Below are positions 54,104 to 64,000 of a stretch of DNA of 64,000 nucleotides, piece after piece. The translations under genes were made by a program, and so were the position numbers. The notes under the pieces are model-generated. The model ran no database searches. It had not been told where the DNA came from and saw only the letters and a program-made list of their open reading frames with translations. The DNA comes from Streptomyces inusitatus (lineage in GTDB: Bacteria; Actinomycetota; Actinomycetes; Streptomycetales; Streptomycetaceae), in contig NZ_BMWG01000001.1 in the NCBI RefSeq assembly GCF_014651115.1, forward strand, positions 678,840 to 742,839, written 5' to 3'. How positions within the stretch are numbered: position 1 is the first letter of the stretch; each line of letters starts with the position of its first letter.

Positions 54104-54994
54104 TCACCAGTCGACCGCGGCGCGCAGCAGCCACTCGTGTGCCCGTGCGATGTGGGGAAGCGCGAGCGTACCGGTGCGTACGACGAGGAAGTAGGTGCGC
54201 AGCGGAGGCACCGGGGGGTCGAGGAGGGCCACCAGGCGGCCCCGTTCGAGGGCCTCCTCGCAGAGATAGCGGGGGAGCACCGCGAGCCCGGCCCCCGAGG
54301 CGGCGCTTTCCAGCACGGCCCGCAGGTCAGGGGCTATGACGGCCCCCGCGGCGGCCGGCCGGGAGTCGAAGACGGCGGACCAGTAGCGCGAGACCAGCGG
54401 CAGGGACTCGTGGACCTCCACCACCGGCAGCTGGGCCAGCACCACATGGCCCTCGCGCAGTACGCCGGGCCCCAGCCGCGCCGCCCAGCGCGGGGATGCC
54501 ACCAGGACGTGTTCCTCGTCGCAGAGCGGGGTGGCGGTCAGCAGCCCGCCGCGCGGCCGTGCCGTGGTGATGGCCAGATCGTGGTGTCCGGCGGCCAGTC
54601 CCTCCAGGGTCTCCTCGGCGTTGCCGAAGGAGACCCGCAGCGCCAGCCCTTCGGAGACCAGCGGGGTGAGGGCGGGCAGCGCGCGCAGCGAGGTGAACTC
54701 GGGGAGGCCCGCCAGATGCAGGGTCCGGACACCGGAGTGCTCGTCGAGACCGGTCTCGACGATCTCGACCAGGGCGTCGAGATGGGGCGCGGCCCGGTGG
54801 GCCAGTTCGTCGCCGATGGTGGTCGGGGTGACGCCGCGGGCCCGGCGCAGGAACAGCGGCCGTCCCAGCTGCCGTTCCAGGGTGCGGATCTGGCCGGTCA
54901 CGGTGGGCTGGGAGAGTCCGAGGAGCGCCGCGGCCCGGGTGAAGGATCCCGCCCGGTGCACGGTGACGAAGGTGCGCAGCAGGGCCAGATCCAT
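54104..54994 (-). CDS. LysR family transcriptional regulator
   Basis: 296 residues. The N-terminal helix-turn-helix is MDLALLRTFVTVHRAGSFTRAAALLGLSQPTVTGQIRTLERQLGRPLFLR; a periplasmic-binding-like effector domain fills 90-296. ATG 54994 is preferred. It is downstream of the cystathionine gamma-lyase-type gene (240-nt gap with a terminator). The AT-rich stretch CTATAAATAAGTCGATAG at 55041-55058 is the likely operator (T-N11-A type). Confidence 0.88.
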   Translation of the reverse strand: MDLALLRTFVTVHRAGSFTRAAALLGLSQPTVTGQIRTLERQLGRPLFLRRARGVTPTTIGDELAHRAAPHLDALVEIVETGLDEHSGVRTLHLAGLPEFTSLRALPALTPLVSEGLALRVSFGNAEETLEGLAAGHHDLAITTARPRGGLLTATPLCDEEHVLVASPRWAARLGPGVLREGHVVLAQLPVVEVHESLPLVSRYWSAVFDSRPAAAGAVIAPDLRAVLESAASGAGLAVLPRYLCEEALERGRLVALLDPPVPPLRTYFLVVRTGTLALPHIARAHEWLLRAAVDW

Positions 54995-55138
54995 TCCGAG
55001 CCCCTCCCGAGCGACTGCGACTGTGGCCACGAATCGAACAACTATAAATAAGTCGATAGGTCGCTGTCGCTACTGTGATTGGACACTGACGCAGAGTCAA
55101 CTAGCCTGGGTCGCGCGGTTCTTCGGGGGGATGAACCG

Positions 55139-55177
55139 GGACGGTCCGAGCCACGAGGGGGGAGGCTCGGACCGTCC
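55139..55177. terminator. Terminator after the cystathionine gamma-lyase-type gene
   Basis: A perfect 14-bp stem GGACGGTCCGAGCC/GGCTCGGACCGTCC with an 11-nt loop lies 57 nt after the stop on the minus strand and separates the enzyme gene from the lysR gene. Confidence 0.82.
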
Positions 55178-55233
55178 GTCAGGACGTCCGCGGACCCGGG
55201 CCGCCCAGGGCGGCTCCCGAGCCCGCCCGGCGG

Positions 55234-56370
55234 CTACCCGGCCGCCTCGTCCAGTGCCCGCAGGACGTCCGCCACCAGATCGGCCGTGTCCTCCGCGCCC
55301 GCCGAGAAGCGGATGAAGCCCTCCGGCACCGCGTCGCCGCCCCAGCGCCCGCGCCGTTCCGCCGACGAGCGCACTCCGCCGAAGCTCGTCGCGTCGTCCA
55401 CCAGCCGCAGCGCGTCCAGGAACCGCTCGGCGTGCCCCCGGTCGGGCAGGACGAAGGAGACCACCCCGCCGTACCGCCGCATCTGCCGGGTGGCGAGGGC
55501 GTACGACGGATCCGTCGGCAGCCCCGGGTGACGCAGACCGGTCACCTCCTCGCGCGGGCCGAGCGCCAGGGCGACCGCCAGCGCGTTCGCGCACTGCCGG
55601 TCGCTCCGCAGCTGAAGCGTGGCGAGCGAACGATGGGCGAGCCATGCCTCCATGGGCCCGGGAATCGCCCCGACGACCTTGCGCCAGCGCCGCACCTCCG
55701 CGGCCCGCTCGGCGTCGCGGCAGCTCACATGCCCCAGCAGGATGTCGCCGTGGCCCGTCATCCCCTTGGTGTCACTGGCCACCGAGAAGTCCGCGCCCAG
55801 CTCCAGCGGACGCTGTCCCATTGGGGTCGCGAGAGTGTTGTCGACGGCGACCAGCGCTCCCTGGGCGTGCGCAGCGGCCACGAGCCGGCGTATGTCGCAG
55901 ACGTCGAGCCCCGGATTGGACGGGGTCTCGATCCACAGCAGCCGCGCGCCGGCCAGCACGGACAACTGGGCGTCGTCGCCGGTCGGCGCGGTTCTGACCT
56001 CGATGCCGTACGCCTGGAGCTGCTCCCGGACCAGCGGCAGCGCCTGATAGCCGTCGCTGGGCAGCACCACCGTGTCCCCGGACCTCAGCTGGGAGAAGAG
56101 CACGGCGGAGATCGCGGCCATCCCGGAGGCGAAGGTCACGGTCTCGACGGCCTCGCCGGGCGACTCCAGCTCCCCGATCGCCCGTTCCAGACGGGTCCAG
56201 GTCGGATTGGAGTCCCGGCCGTAGGTGTACGGCCCGGTCGGCTCGCCCGGCAGATGGAAGTGGGCCGCGAAGACGGGACCCGGCAGGGTCGGCTCGTACT
56301 TCACCGGCTCGGGCAGCCCCGCCCGTACCGCCCGTGTGCCGTCTCCCACCACCGGCTCTGTGGCGCTCAT
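55234..56370 (-). CDS. Cystathionine gamma-lyase-type PLP enzyme
   Basis: 378 residues of the Cys/Met metabolism PLP family. Visible are TYGRDSNPTWTRLERAIGELE, FASGMAAISAVLFSQL, ETPSNPGLDVCDI and the PLP lysine in SVASDTKGMTGHGDIL (family SxTKxxxGHxD). It cleaves cystathionine or a related thioether to cysteine, ammonia and 2-oxobutyrate. It starts 6 nt after the membrane-protein gene stop, so the two may be co-transcribed. Confidence 0.88.
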   Translation of the reverse strand: MSATEPVVGDGTRAVRAGLPEPVKYEPTLPGPVFAAHFHLPGEPTGPYTYGRDSNPTWTRLERAIGELESPGEAVETVTFASGMAAISAVLFSQLRSGDTVVLPSDGYQALPLVREQLQAYGIEVRTAPTGDDAQLSVLAGARLLWIETPSNPGLDVCDIRRLVAAAHAQGALVAVDNTLATPMGQRPLELGADFSVASDTKGMTGHGDILLGHVSCRDAERAAEVRRWRKVVGAIPGPMEAWLAHRSLATLQLRSDRQCANALAVALALGPREEVTGLRHPGLPTDPSYALATRQMRRYGGVVSFVLPDRGHAERFLDALRLVDDATSFGGVRSSAERRGRWGGDAVPEGFIRFSAGAEDTADLVADVLRALDEAAG

Positions 56371-56376
56371 ACGCGC

Positions 56377-56754
56377 TCAGTCCCCATCGGGCAGGGCGAC
56401 GTTCAGCGCCCAGGAGACGACCGAGATGATCAGACCGCCCAGTACGGCGGTCCAGAAGCCGTCGACGTGGAAGGAGAGATCCAGCTGATCAGCGAGCCAG
56501 GAGGTCAGCATCAGCATCAGCGCGTTGACGACCAGCGTGATCAGACCCAGCGTGAGGATGAACAGCGGCAGCGTCAGCAGCTTCAGCAGAGGCTTGACGA
56601 GGAAGTTGACCAGTCCGAAGAGCAGCGCGACGACCAGCAGGGTGCCGGCCTTCTTGGCGGTGCTCTCACCGCTGAGGGTGATGCCGCCGACCAGCCAGAT
56701 GGCCACGGCCAGCGCACCCGCGTTGGCGAGCGTCTTGACGAGGAAATTCAACAT
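56377..56754 (-). CDS. Phage holin family (4_2) small membrane protein
   Basis: 125 residues with four membrane segments: MLNFLVKTLANAGALAVAIWLVGGI, LLVVALLFGLVNFLVKPLL, LPLFILTLGLITLVVNALMLML and WTAVLGGLIISVVSWAL. The family name is historical; it is widespread in non-phage chromosomes and no phage genes are near. The function is unknown. ATG 56754 is chosen. It is divergent from the cupin gene. Confidence 0.85.
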   Translation of the reverse strand: MLNFLVKTLANAGALAVAIWLVGGITLSGESTAKKAGTLLVVALLFGLVNFLVKPLLKLLTLPLFILTLGLITLVVNALMLMLTSWLADQLDLSFHVDGFWTAVLGGLIISVVSWALNVALPDGD

Positions 56755-56805
56755 GTGTCTGATCGTGACAGACGTGATCGGAACGACGGCAGGGGCGGAC
56801 GCACG

Positions 56806-57123
56806 ATGAAGGCTTTCCGGCTGGACGAGCTGGAGGCGGAGCGAGCCGCCAACGACGGCGCGTATCTGCAGTTCCTGCGGGAGCGGAATATGTCGGTCGG
56901 CCTCTACGCGCTGGAGGCCGGGGAGCTGGACACCCAGCGGCCCCATCAGCAGGACGAGGTCTACCTCGTGGTGAGCGGTCGCGCGGCCATCACGGTCGGC
57001 CCGGAGACGACGCAGGTCGGAAGAGGCAGTGTGATCTATGTGCCGGCCGGGGTGCCGCACAAGTTCCACCACGTCACCGAGGCCCTGCGGGTGATGGTGG
57101 TCTTCTCTCCTCCGGAAAGCTGA
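56806..57123 (+). CDS. Cupin domain protein
   Basis: A 105-residue single cupin barrel: RPHQQDEVYLVVSGRAAITVG (metal-ligand motif, His and Glu) and SVIYVPAGVPHKFHHV (second His). It could be a small metal-dependent enzyme or sensor; the substrate is unknown. It is divergent from the holin-family gene, with a 51-nt gap. Confidence 0.85.
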   Translation: MKAFRLDELEAERAANDGAYLQFLRERNMSVGLYALEAGELDTQRPHQQDEVYLVVSGRAAITVGPETTQVGRGSVIYVPAGVPHKFHHVTEALRVMVVFSPPES

Positions 57124-57270
57124 TGCCCGCGCTCCGGTCTCCGGCTTGAAGCGGAGGAGCACCCCCGGCACTCCCTAAGGGTTCGGTCAGGGGAGAGCAA
57201 GGGCTCGCGGGCCCCCGTTCTCCCCGCCGCCCGCCTAGCATCGGGAACACGAGGGAGATCTCGGGGGACT

Positions 57271-57310
57271 CAGCGGACACAAGCGGACACAAGCGGATAC
57301 AAGCGGACGC
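57271..57310 (+). repeat. Four 10-bp direct repeats before the DUF5326 gene
   Basis: The unit AAGCGGACAC occurs four times back to back (first base C in copy 1, single changes in copies 3 and 4), ending 18 nt before the start codon in the leader. Confidence 0.85.
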
Positions 57311-57328
57311 AGAGGAAGAGGTAGCACG

Positions 57329-57547
57329 ATGGACATGAAGAAGATCTTCGCCGGGATGCCGTGGTGGGTTAAGTGGGTCGCCGCGCCCCTCATAGTCCTC
57401 GTCGTCTTCGGCGGACTGATCACCAGCGTGGTCGGCTTTGTGATCGGCCTGCTCTTCAAGGTGCTCCTCCTGGTCGCGCTGGTCGCCGGACTCGTCTTCG
57501 TCGTACGGAAGTTCACCGCTTCCTCGAACTCGCGAGGGGACTGGTAA
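57329..57547 (+). CDS. DUF5326 family small membrane protein
   Basis: 72 residues: MDMKKIFAGMPWWVKWVAAPLIVLVVFGGL and FVIGLLFKVLLLVALVAGLVFVVRKF give two membrane helices, with a short polar tail. The ATG has GAGGTAGC about 8 nt upstream. It is a streptomycete-specific family of unknown role and lies upstream of ssgR. Confidence 0.82.
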   Translation: MDMKKIFAGMPWWVKWVAAPLIVLVVFGGLITSVVGFVIGLLFKVLLLVALVAGLVFVVRKFTASSNSRGDW

Positions 57548-57753
57548 CCACTGGCGGTACAAGTGTTAACCCGCCCGGGGGAACACCTGTTGACCCCCAG
57601 ACCCATCCGGGGGGACGGCCGTTACAGTGGCAAGCCGCCGCCACGGCCGCCGGGATCCCGCTCGGGAGAGCTCCCGGAAACCCGTGCGGCGGGCACGCGG
57701 GGGCGGCCCCCGCGGGCGGGCGGGTCGCCCGTCACCATGCCCGGGGGTGACCT

Positions 57754-58533
57754 TTGGCCACAGGTACGAGCGCCACCGTCCCTACCCTGATCGGCTCGGT
57801 GCAGCGGGCCCTGCGGCTGCTGGAGGCCGTGGCCTGCCACCCCGAGGGCGCACCCGCCAAACAGCTCGCCCGGGAGACGTCCATCCCGCTCCCCACCGCC
57901 TACCATCTGCTGCGCACCCTGACCCATGAGGACTATCTGCGCCGGGAGAAGGGCCTCTTCCTGCTCGGCGGCGCGGTCGGCCGGCTCGCTCTCGGCGAGT
58001 CCGCGCAGAATCGTCGCGGCGAGCTCGACAGGACGCTGGAGCACTGGCGGGACGCCATCGGCGCACCGGTCTATCTCGCGTTCTACCGCGAGGGCGAGAT
58101 CGAGCTGGTCGGCTGCGCCGACTCCCCCTACGCCCCCGCGGTCGAGGAGTGGGCGGACTTCCGCGAGACCGGGCACGCGCACGCCATCGGGCAGTGCCTG
58201 CTGAGCCGACTCGATCCGAGAGCCAGGGGCGATCATCTCGACCGCCACCCGGTGCGCCCGGTGACCCCCCATTCCGTACGGGACCGGCGCACCCTGCTGG
58301 AGCGGCTCGCCGCCGCCGGGCGGGGGCCGGTGGTGGAGCGCCAGGAGTACGCGCTGGGCACGGTCTGCGCCGCCGTCCCGGTCACGGTCGGTTCCGGCAC
58401 CGGAGCCGTCGCCGCCGCGATGGCGATCTCGCTCCCCCTCCATCAGGAGGCCCGACTGCTGCCCGCCGTCGAACAGTTACGCAAAGGGGTGGGCGGGCTG
58501 CCGGGCGCGCTCGCCCTCTCTATCAGTATCTGA
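57754..58533 (+). CDS. ssgR: IclR-type regulator SsgR
   Basis: A 259-residue IclR-family regulator. The N-terminal HTH is VQRALRLLEAVACHPEGAPAKQLARETSIPLPTAYHLLRTLTHEDYLRRE; an effector-binding domain follows. In S. coelicolor SsgR activates the adjacent ssgA and is needed for proper sporulation (known). The start appears to be TTG 57754 (MATGTSATVPTLIGSV) with GGGGGTGA upstream. ssgA follows after 150 nt on the same strand. Confidence 0.9.
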   Translation: MATGTSATVPTLIGSVQRALRLLEAVACHPEGAPAKQLARETSIPLPTAYHLLRTLTHEDYLRREKGLFLLGGAVGRLALGESAQNRRGELDRTLEHWRDAIGAPVYLAFYREGEIELVGCADSPYAPAVEEWADFRETGHAHAIGQCLLSRLDPRARGDHLDRHPVRPVTPHSVRDRRTLLERLAAAGRGPVVERQEYALGTVCAAVPVTVGSGTGAVAAAMAISLPLHQEARLLPAVEQLRKGVGGLPGALALSISI

Positions 58534-58683
58534 AATATCACCGCTTGTAGTCCTCTAGCGCATACAGCACGATTACGGCAAGAGGGTCATGGGGATCATT
58601 CCTGGCCGTTTTCGACAGTCTTTCGGCAGTCTTCCTTCACTGCGGGGTACACGATGCGCGAGTCGGTCCAGGCTGAGGTCCTG

Positions 58684-59094
58684 ATGAGTTTCCTTGTCTC
58701 CGAGGAGCTCTCGTTCCGGATCCCGGTGGAGCTTCGGTACGGGACGGAGGATCCGTACGCCGTGCGGATGACCTTCCATCTGCCCGGGGACGCGCCTGTG
58801 ACCTGGGCCTTCAGTCGTGATCTGCTGCTGGACGGACTGCTGGGCCCCACGGGCGAGGGCGATGTCCACATCGCGCCGACCGGCTCCGACGGACCGGCCG
58901 ATCTCGGCATCCGGCTCCAGGTGCGCGGTGACCGGGCGCTGTTCCTGGTGAGCGCGGCACCGGTGATGGCCTTCCTCGACCGCACCGACCGGCTGGTGCC
59001 GCTCGGCAAGGAGCGCTCGTACGGCGATTGCGAGGGCGATCTCGACCGCGCGCTCACCGGCATCCTGGTGGAGGCCGAGGAGAACGCGGGCTGA
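58684..59094 (+). CDS. ssgA: Sporulation cell-division activator SsgA
   Basis: A 136-residue SsgA-like protein: MSFLVSEELSFRIPVELRYGTEDPYAVRMTFHLPGDAPVTWAFSRDLLLDGL. SALPs occur only in morphologically complex actinomycetes; SsgA helps place septa in sporulating hyphae. ATG 58684 gives the 136-residue size I recall for the family and has GAGGT 5 nt upstream; ATG 58654 (MRESVQAEVL) is a possible longer start. It is controlled by ssgR. Confidence 0.93.
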   Translation: MSFLVSEELSFRIPVELRYGTEDPYAVRMTFHLPGDAPVTWAFSRDLLLDGLLGPTGEGDVHIAPTGSDGPADLGIRLQVRGDRALFLVSAAPVMAFLDRTDRLVPLGKERSYGDCEGDLDRALTGILVEAEENAG

Positions 59095-59109
59095 GCAGGC
59101 TCTGCTTCT

Positions 59110-60534
59110 TCACTTCTTCCGTCGGCGGCCCTTGCCGCCGAGTCCCGTACGGCCGCCCTGGCGCGCTACGCTCTCCGATCCCGCCGAGAACCCTGTCGAG
59201 CCCCCCGCGAGGACCCCTGCGGGGACCCCCGCCGCGGCGGCCGCCGGGGCGCCGGCGGGCCGGTCGGCGGAGACCACCAGCGCCGCGAGCGCGGTCGTCA
59301 CCGGCACCGAGGCGACCAGACCGATCGATCCGACCAGGGTCCTTACGATCTCCGCCGCCACCACCTCGCTGTTGGCCACCGTCCCCACGCTGCTCTGCGC
59401 GATCGAGAACAGCAGAAGCAGCGGCAGCGCGGCTCCCGCGTAGGCCAGCACCAGTGTGTTGACCACCGAGGCGATATGGTCCCGGCCGATCCTGATGCCC
59501 GCGCGGTACAGCTCCTTCGGGCCCATGTCGGGGTCGGCCTGGCGCAGTTCCCACACGGCCGAGGTCTGGGTGACCGTCACATCGTCGAGCACACCGAGCG
59601 AACCGATGATGACACTGGCCAGCAGAAGGCCGCTCATGTCGATGTTCGGATAGAGGCCGTGAATCAGACCGGTGTTGTCATCGGTGTTCCCCGACAGCAC
59701 CGCCCAGCCGATGAAGACCGATCCCAGCAGCCCGATCAGCATCAGGGAGACCAGGGTGCCCAGGACCGCCACCGAGGTCCGCGCGGTCAGTCCGTGGCAG
59801 GTGTAGAGCGCGATCAGCATGATGGCGCTCGATCCGACCACCGCGACGATCAGCGGATTGGAGCCCTCCAGGATCGCGGGCAGGATGAACAGGGTCAGCA
59901 CGGCGAACGACGCGATCAGCGCGACCAGCGCCATCACCCCGCGCATCCGCCCCACCAGCACCACCGAGAGCGCGAAGATGCCAGCCAGCAGCGCCATCGG
60001 GAGCGTACGGTCCACATCGATCACCGCGTACTGGAGTTCGCGGGGCGCGTCGGGCGCGAACGCCACCACCACGTCCTGCCCCTGCTTCAACTGCCGTGAG
60101 GCGTCGGGCTGGACGATCTCGGTGAAGACGCGGCCCGCGTTCTTCCCGGTGGTGACTTTGATCTCGGCCTTGCCGCATTCGCCCTGCCGGGCCTTGACCG
60201 CCTCCCGTCCCTGGGGCGTGCTGGTGTCCCCGGTCGGCGGCACCTGAGCGGCGTTCACCTCCTTGCAGTCGACCTTGTCGACCCGGGTGACCGCGGCCTC
60301 CTCGGTCTGCCGGTCGAAGCCGACGCCGGTGCGCTCGTGGCCGGGCGCCGAGCCCGGCCAGAGCACCAGGAGTCCCACGACGACGGCGGTCGCGAAAGGG
60401 ATCAGCACCGCGGCGATCACCCTGCGCAGATGCCGGGAGACGGGAACGGCCGGACCGTGGCTGTGGCTGTGGCTGTGGCTGTGCGAATGGCCGTGCGAGT
60501 GGCTGTGCTGAGGGTCGGGCGGCGAAGAGGTCAC
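59110..60534 (-). CDS. YibE/F family membrane protein with His-rich N-terminus
   Basis: 474 residues. The first 30 residues carry a His/Ser repeat (HSHSHGHSHSHSHSHSHG). Membrane helix 1 is about 37-58, then an extracellular domain to about 175, then 7-8 further helices (YibE/F domain, about 178-425). Motifs GSLGVLDDVTVTQTSAVWELRQA and RIGRDHIASVVNTLVLAYAGAALP are diagnostic. The family's transport role is unproven; the His tail suggests metal binding. A basic C-terminal tail ends KGRRRKK. Confidence 0.9.
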   Translation of the reverse strand: MTSSPPDPQHSHSHGHSHSHSHSHSHGPAVPVSRHLRRVIAAVLIPFATAVVVGLLVLWPGSAPGHERTGVGFDRQTEEAAVTRVDKVDCKEVNAAQVPPTGDTSTPQGREAVKARQGECGKAEIKVTTGKNAGRVFTEIVQPDASRQLKQGQDVVVAFAPDAPRELQYAVIDVDRTLPMALLAGIFALSVVLVGRMRGVMALVALIASFAVLTLFILPAILEGSNPLIVAVVGSSAIMLIALYTCHGLTARTSVAVLGTLVSLMLIGLLGSVFIGWAVLSGNTDDNTGLIHGLYPNIDMSGLLLASVIIGSLGVLDDVTVTQTSAVWELRQADPDMGPKELYRAGIRIGRDHIASVVNTLVLAYAGAALPLLLLFSIAQSSVGTVANSEVVAAEIVRTLVGSIGLVASVPVTTALAALVVSADRPAGAPAAAAAGVPAGVLAGGSTGFSAGSESVARQGGRTGLGGKGRRRKK

Positions 60535-60611
60535 CGGTCGATCATCGCAAGAACGGAGGGGGGCCTCTGTTCAGCACGCCAGAAATGACGCTAGCGTGGT
60601 GTCACCTTTGC

Positions 60612-62535
<1,924 letters not shown>

Positions 62536-62537
62536 GC

Positions 62538-62558
62538 CCGGCCGGGGCCTCCGGCCGG
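62538..62558. terminator. Possible hairpin between thiC and the convergent gene
   Basis: CCGGCCGG (62538-62545) and CCGGCCGG (62551-62558) flank a 5-nt loop, just after the thiC stop and before the stop of the convergent gene at 62563. Each arm is itself palindromic, so other pairings are possible. Confidence 0.5.
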
Positions 62559-62562
62559 TGTC

Positions 62563-63456
62563 TCACTCCGGCCGGGGCCCGGGATCTCGGGGTTCGGAAC
62601 TCCTGGGCCCGGGACCATCGGGCTCCGGTCGGCCGGGCTCAGGTCGGCCGGGTTCCGGGCCGGTGAGGTCCGGGCTGGTGAACGCGGTCCGGCGACCGGC
62701 CGGTGAGCCCTCGTCCGGGCCGCCGGCCGCCGGAGGCCGGCTCGTGGGGTTCGGCAGCTCCACGGACATCGGGTCGATGCCGGGATCCGACAGCGCGGCC
62801 CGCAGAAACGGCAGGATGCCCCGCTCCAGCAGCGCGTGCCGCCAGGCGTCCTGGGCGCGGGTGACCTCCTCGGGGATCTCCTCCGAGATCTCCTCGGCCT
62901 CCACCTGGGTCGCGGAATTCCGCAGGGCGGTACGGAGCAGGGCCATCGTGGCGAACAGGATGGCCGCCGCCGTGAGCGCGGCGAAGACCCAGCCCGTGGT
63001 GATCAGCGGCGTCGCCAGTGCCGGGGGAGGGTCGAGCATCCTCAGAAGATGGCCGATCAGCAGGAACATCAGGGCCGCGAGCCCGGCCAGCACCGGGGCC
63101 AGCACGGTGATCACGGCCGTGAGGCCGACGCCGCTCTCCCGGTCCGGCTCGCCGTCGTCCTCGCCCGTGGTTCTTGTGGCGTTCGTGGCATTCGCGGCGC
63201 TCGTCGCCTCGCCGTCGGCGCGGGCCGGATGCGGGCGGGTCTCCTCGCGGATCCGGGTGTAGTGCTCGTACTCGGCGGCGGCGGCCCCGGCGATGACCGC
63301 CGTGGCGTTGAGGGCCATGGTGCGCAGCTGTGTGGCGTTCAGCCGCTGCCCCACGGCGCTGAGGTCCGGACGGTCATGGGCGGTACGCAGCACTTCGTCG
63401 AGCAGGCGCTCGAACTCGGCTCGGTCCTCGGTCAGCAGGTGCGGAGCACTTCTCAT
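62563..63456 (-). CDS. Hypothetical two-helix membrane protein
   Basis: 297 residues. The N-terminal half is mixed charged helix (MRSAPHLLTEDRAEFERLLDEVLRTA), followed by two membrane segments (about 113-140 LTAVITVLAPVLAGLAALMFLLIGHLL and 155-178 LITTGWVFAALTAAAILFATMALL), a soluble stretch, and a Pro/Glu/Gly/Arg-rich repeat tail (RPEPGRPEP). ATG 63456 has GGGGGA at 6 nt; ATG 63462 is too close to it. I do not recognise the family. Confidence 0.75.
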   Translation of the reverse strand: MRSAPHLLTEDRAEFERLLDEVLRTAHDRPDLSAVGQRLNATQLRTMALNATAVIAGAAAAEYEHYTRIREETRPHPARADGEATSAANATNATRTTGEDDGEPDRESGVGLTAVITVLAPVLAGLAALMFLLIGHLLRMLDPPPALATPLITTGWVFAALTAAAILFATMALLRTALRNSATQVEAEEISEEIPEEVTRAQDAWRHALLERGILPFLRAALSDPGIDPMSVELPNPTSRPPAAGGPDEGSPAGRRTAFTSPDLTGPEPGRPEPGRPEPDGPGPRSSEPRDPGPRPE

Positions 63457-63609
63457 GTGCATCCCCCGGTTCCCCGCGGCACCGGACCGCCCGGACACGA
63501 CCGGGCGAACGGGTGTCGGCGGAGGAGAGACTGCTACGGATAAGCCGATGGTAGAGCCGCGATGGCGGACAGTGACAGAGGATTTCGGTAAAAGGGTGCC
63601 CGGCTTGGG

Positions 63610-64000
63610 TCAGTTGGGCAGCGGCAGCCGTACGACCAGGAGTTTGCCGGCCATGGTCACGCCGCCGTCCATGGCGATCGCCAGACCGTCCGCGTACACA
63701 TGGGGCCCTTCGACCACGGGACGGTCGCCGTCCTCGCCGTCCTCGGTGCCGACCTCGCCCAGCAGATAGGGGATGGGGCTGTGGCCGTGGACGATGCGGC
63801 TGCCGCCGTAGGTGGAGAGCAGTTCGCGCACCGCCTGCGGGCCGGCCTCGTCACGGAAGGCGAAGCGTTTGGTCAGCTTGCGGAAGAGGTCCCAGCACTC
63901 GTCGGCGTCATTGCGGGTGAGGATCTCGTGGACGGTCTCATTGACGTCCTCGATGGTCGATCCGTACTCCAGATACGCCGTGGTGTCGGAGTGGAGCAGC
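63610..64000 (-). CDS. Metallophosphoesterase (partial, 5' end outside window)
   Basis: The C-terminal 130 residues of a larger protein, running off the right edge. They begin LLHSDTTAYLEYGSTIEDVNETVHEIL and include the metal-binding motif VHGHSPIPYLLGE and the YADGLAIAMDGG segment typical of Ser/Thr-phosphatase-like metallophosphoesterases, ending VVRLPLPN. The N-terminal GDxHG/GDxxDRG motifs should lie beyond 64000. Confidence 0.85.
   Translation of the reverse strand, partial: LLHSDTTAYLEYGSTIEDVNETVHEILTRNDADECWDLFRKLTKRFAFRDEAGPQAVRELLSTYGGSRIVHGHSPIPYLLGEVGTEDGEDGDRPVVEGPHVYADGLAIAMDGGVTMAGKLLVVRLPLPN

Noticed and set aside
56377..56754. Phage holin-like protein as sign of a prophage
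   Set aside because: No integrase, capsid or lysis genes are nearby; this family is common in ordinary chromosomes.

Overview
The window is about 64 kb of very GC-rich chromosome around the replication origin of a Streptomyces. The order of genes, the ssgR/ssgA sporulation pair, the copies of the parS centromere GTTTCACGTGAAAC, and protein sequences close to those I remember from S. coelicolor (roughly SCO3872 to SCO3930) all agree. That comparison is from memory; no search was run.

Left of the origin (about 1-10.3 kb, minus strand) are a small DLW-39-type membrane peptide, tRNA-Ile(GAT), a DUF3566 membrane protein, gyrA, gyrB, a DciA/DUF721 protein, recF, gnd and dnaN. oriC lies between dnaN and dnaA (10.5-11.0 kb) as a field of DnaA boxes. 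dnaA is read towards oriC and ends in a strong hairpin. Right of dnaA, on the plus strand, is the conserved rpmH-rnpA-yidD-yidC-khpB(jag)-rsmG-parA-parB block, then an acetyltransferase.

From 20 to 30 kb (minus strand) is an envelope and redox-stress block: trxBA behind a recognisable SigR promoter, a SigT-type ECF sigma factor with its zinc anti-sigma factor, a pseudokinase, MurJ and a DUF6049 secreted protein. From 30 to 42 kb come pcnA, an MFS protein, a padR-ino1 pair with a large perfect operator, a class A penicillin-binding protein with repeat tails, a GT87-like mannosyltransferase, an alanine-racemase-like PLP protein, FemX and a small membrane protein. These are mostly cell-wall and inositol functions.

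From 42.6 to 47.7 kb are rpsF-ssb-rpsR-rplI, a MATE exporter and dnaB; dnaB is preceded by a compact cluster of DnaA boxes. Directly after dnaB is a group II intron scar (domains V and VI only, minus strand), followed by a divergent merR/MFS efflux pair that looks acquired. The Streptomyces pattern resumes with a DUF6243 protein, a serine beta-lactamase-fold hydrolase, regulators and acetyltransferases, a cystathionine gamma-lyase-type enzyme, ssgR/ssgA, a YibE/F transporter with a histidine-rich leader, and thiC behind a TPP riboswitch. A metallophosphoesterase is cut by the window end.

Nine perfect parS sites occur, all on the dnaA/parAB side of oriC. Several sit between convergent genes inside longer perfect palindromes and could also act as terminators. 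Most annotated genes are expected housekeeping genes. The less expected items are the intron scar with its efflux island, the DnaA-box clusters before dnaB and parA, the padR-ino1 operator, and the racemase-like protein without the usual catalytic tyrosine motif next to FemX.
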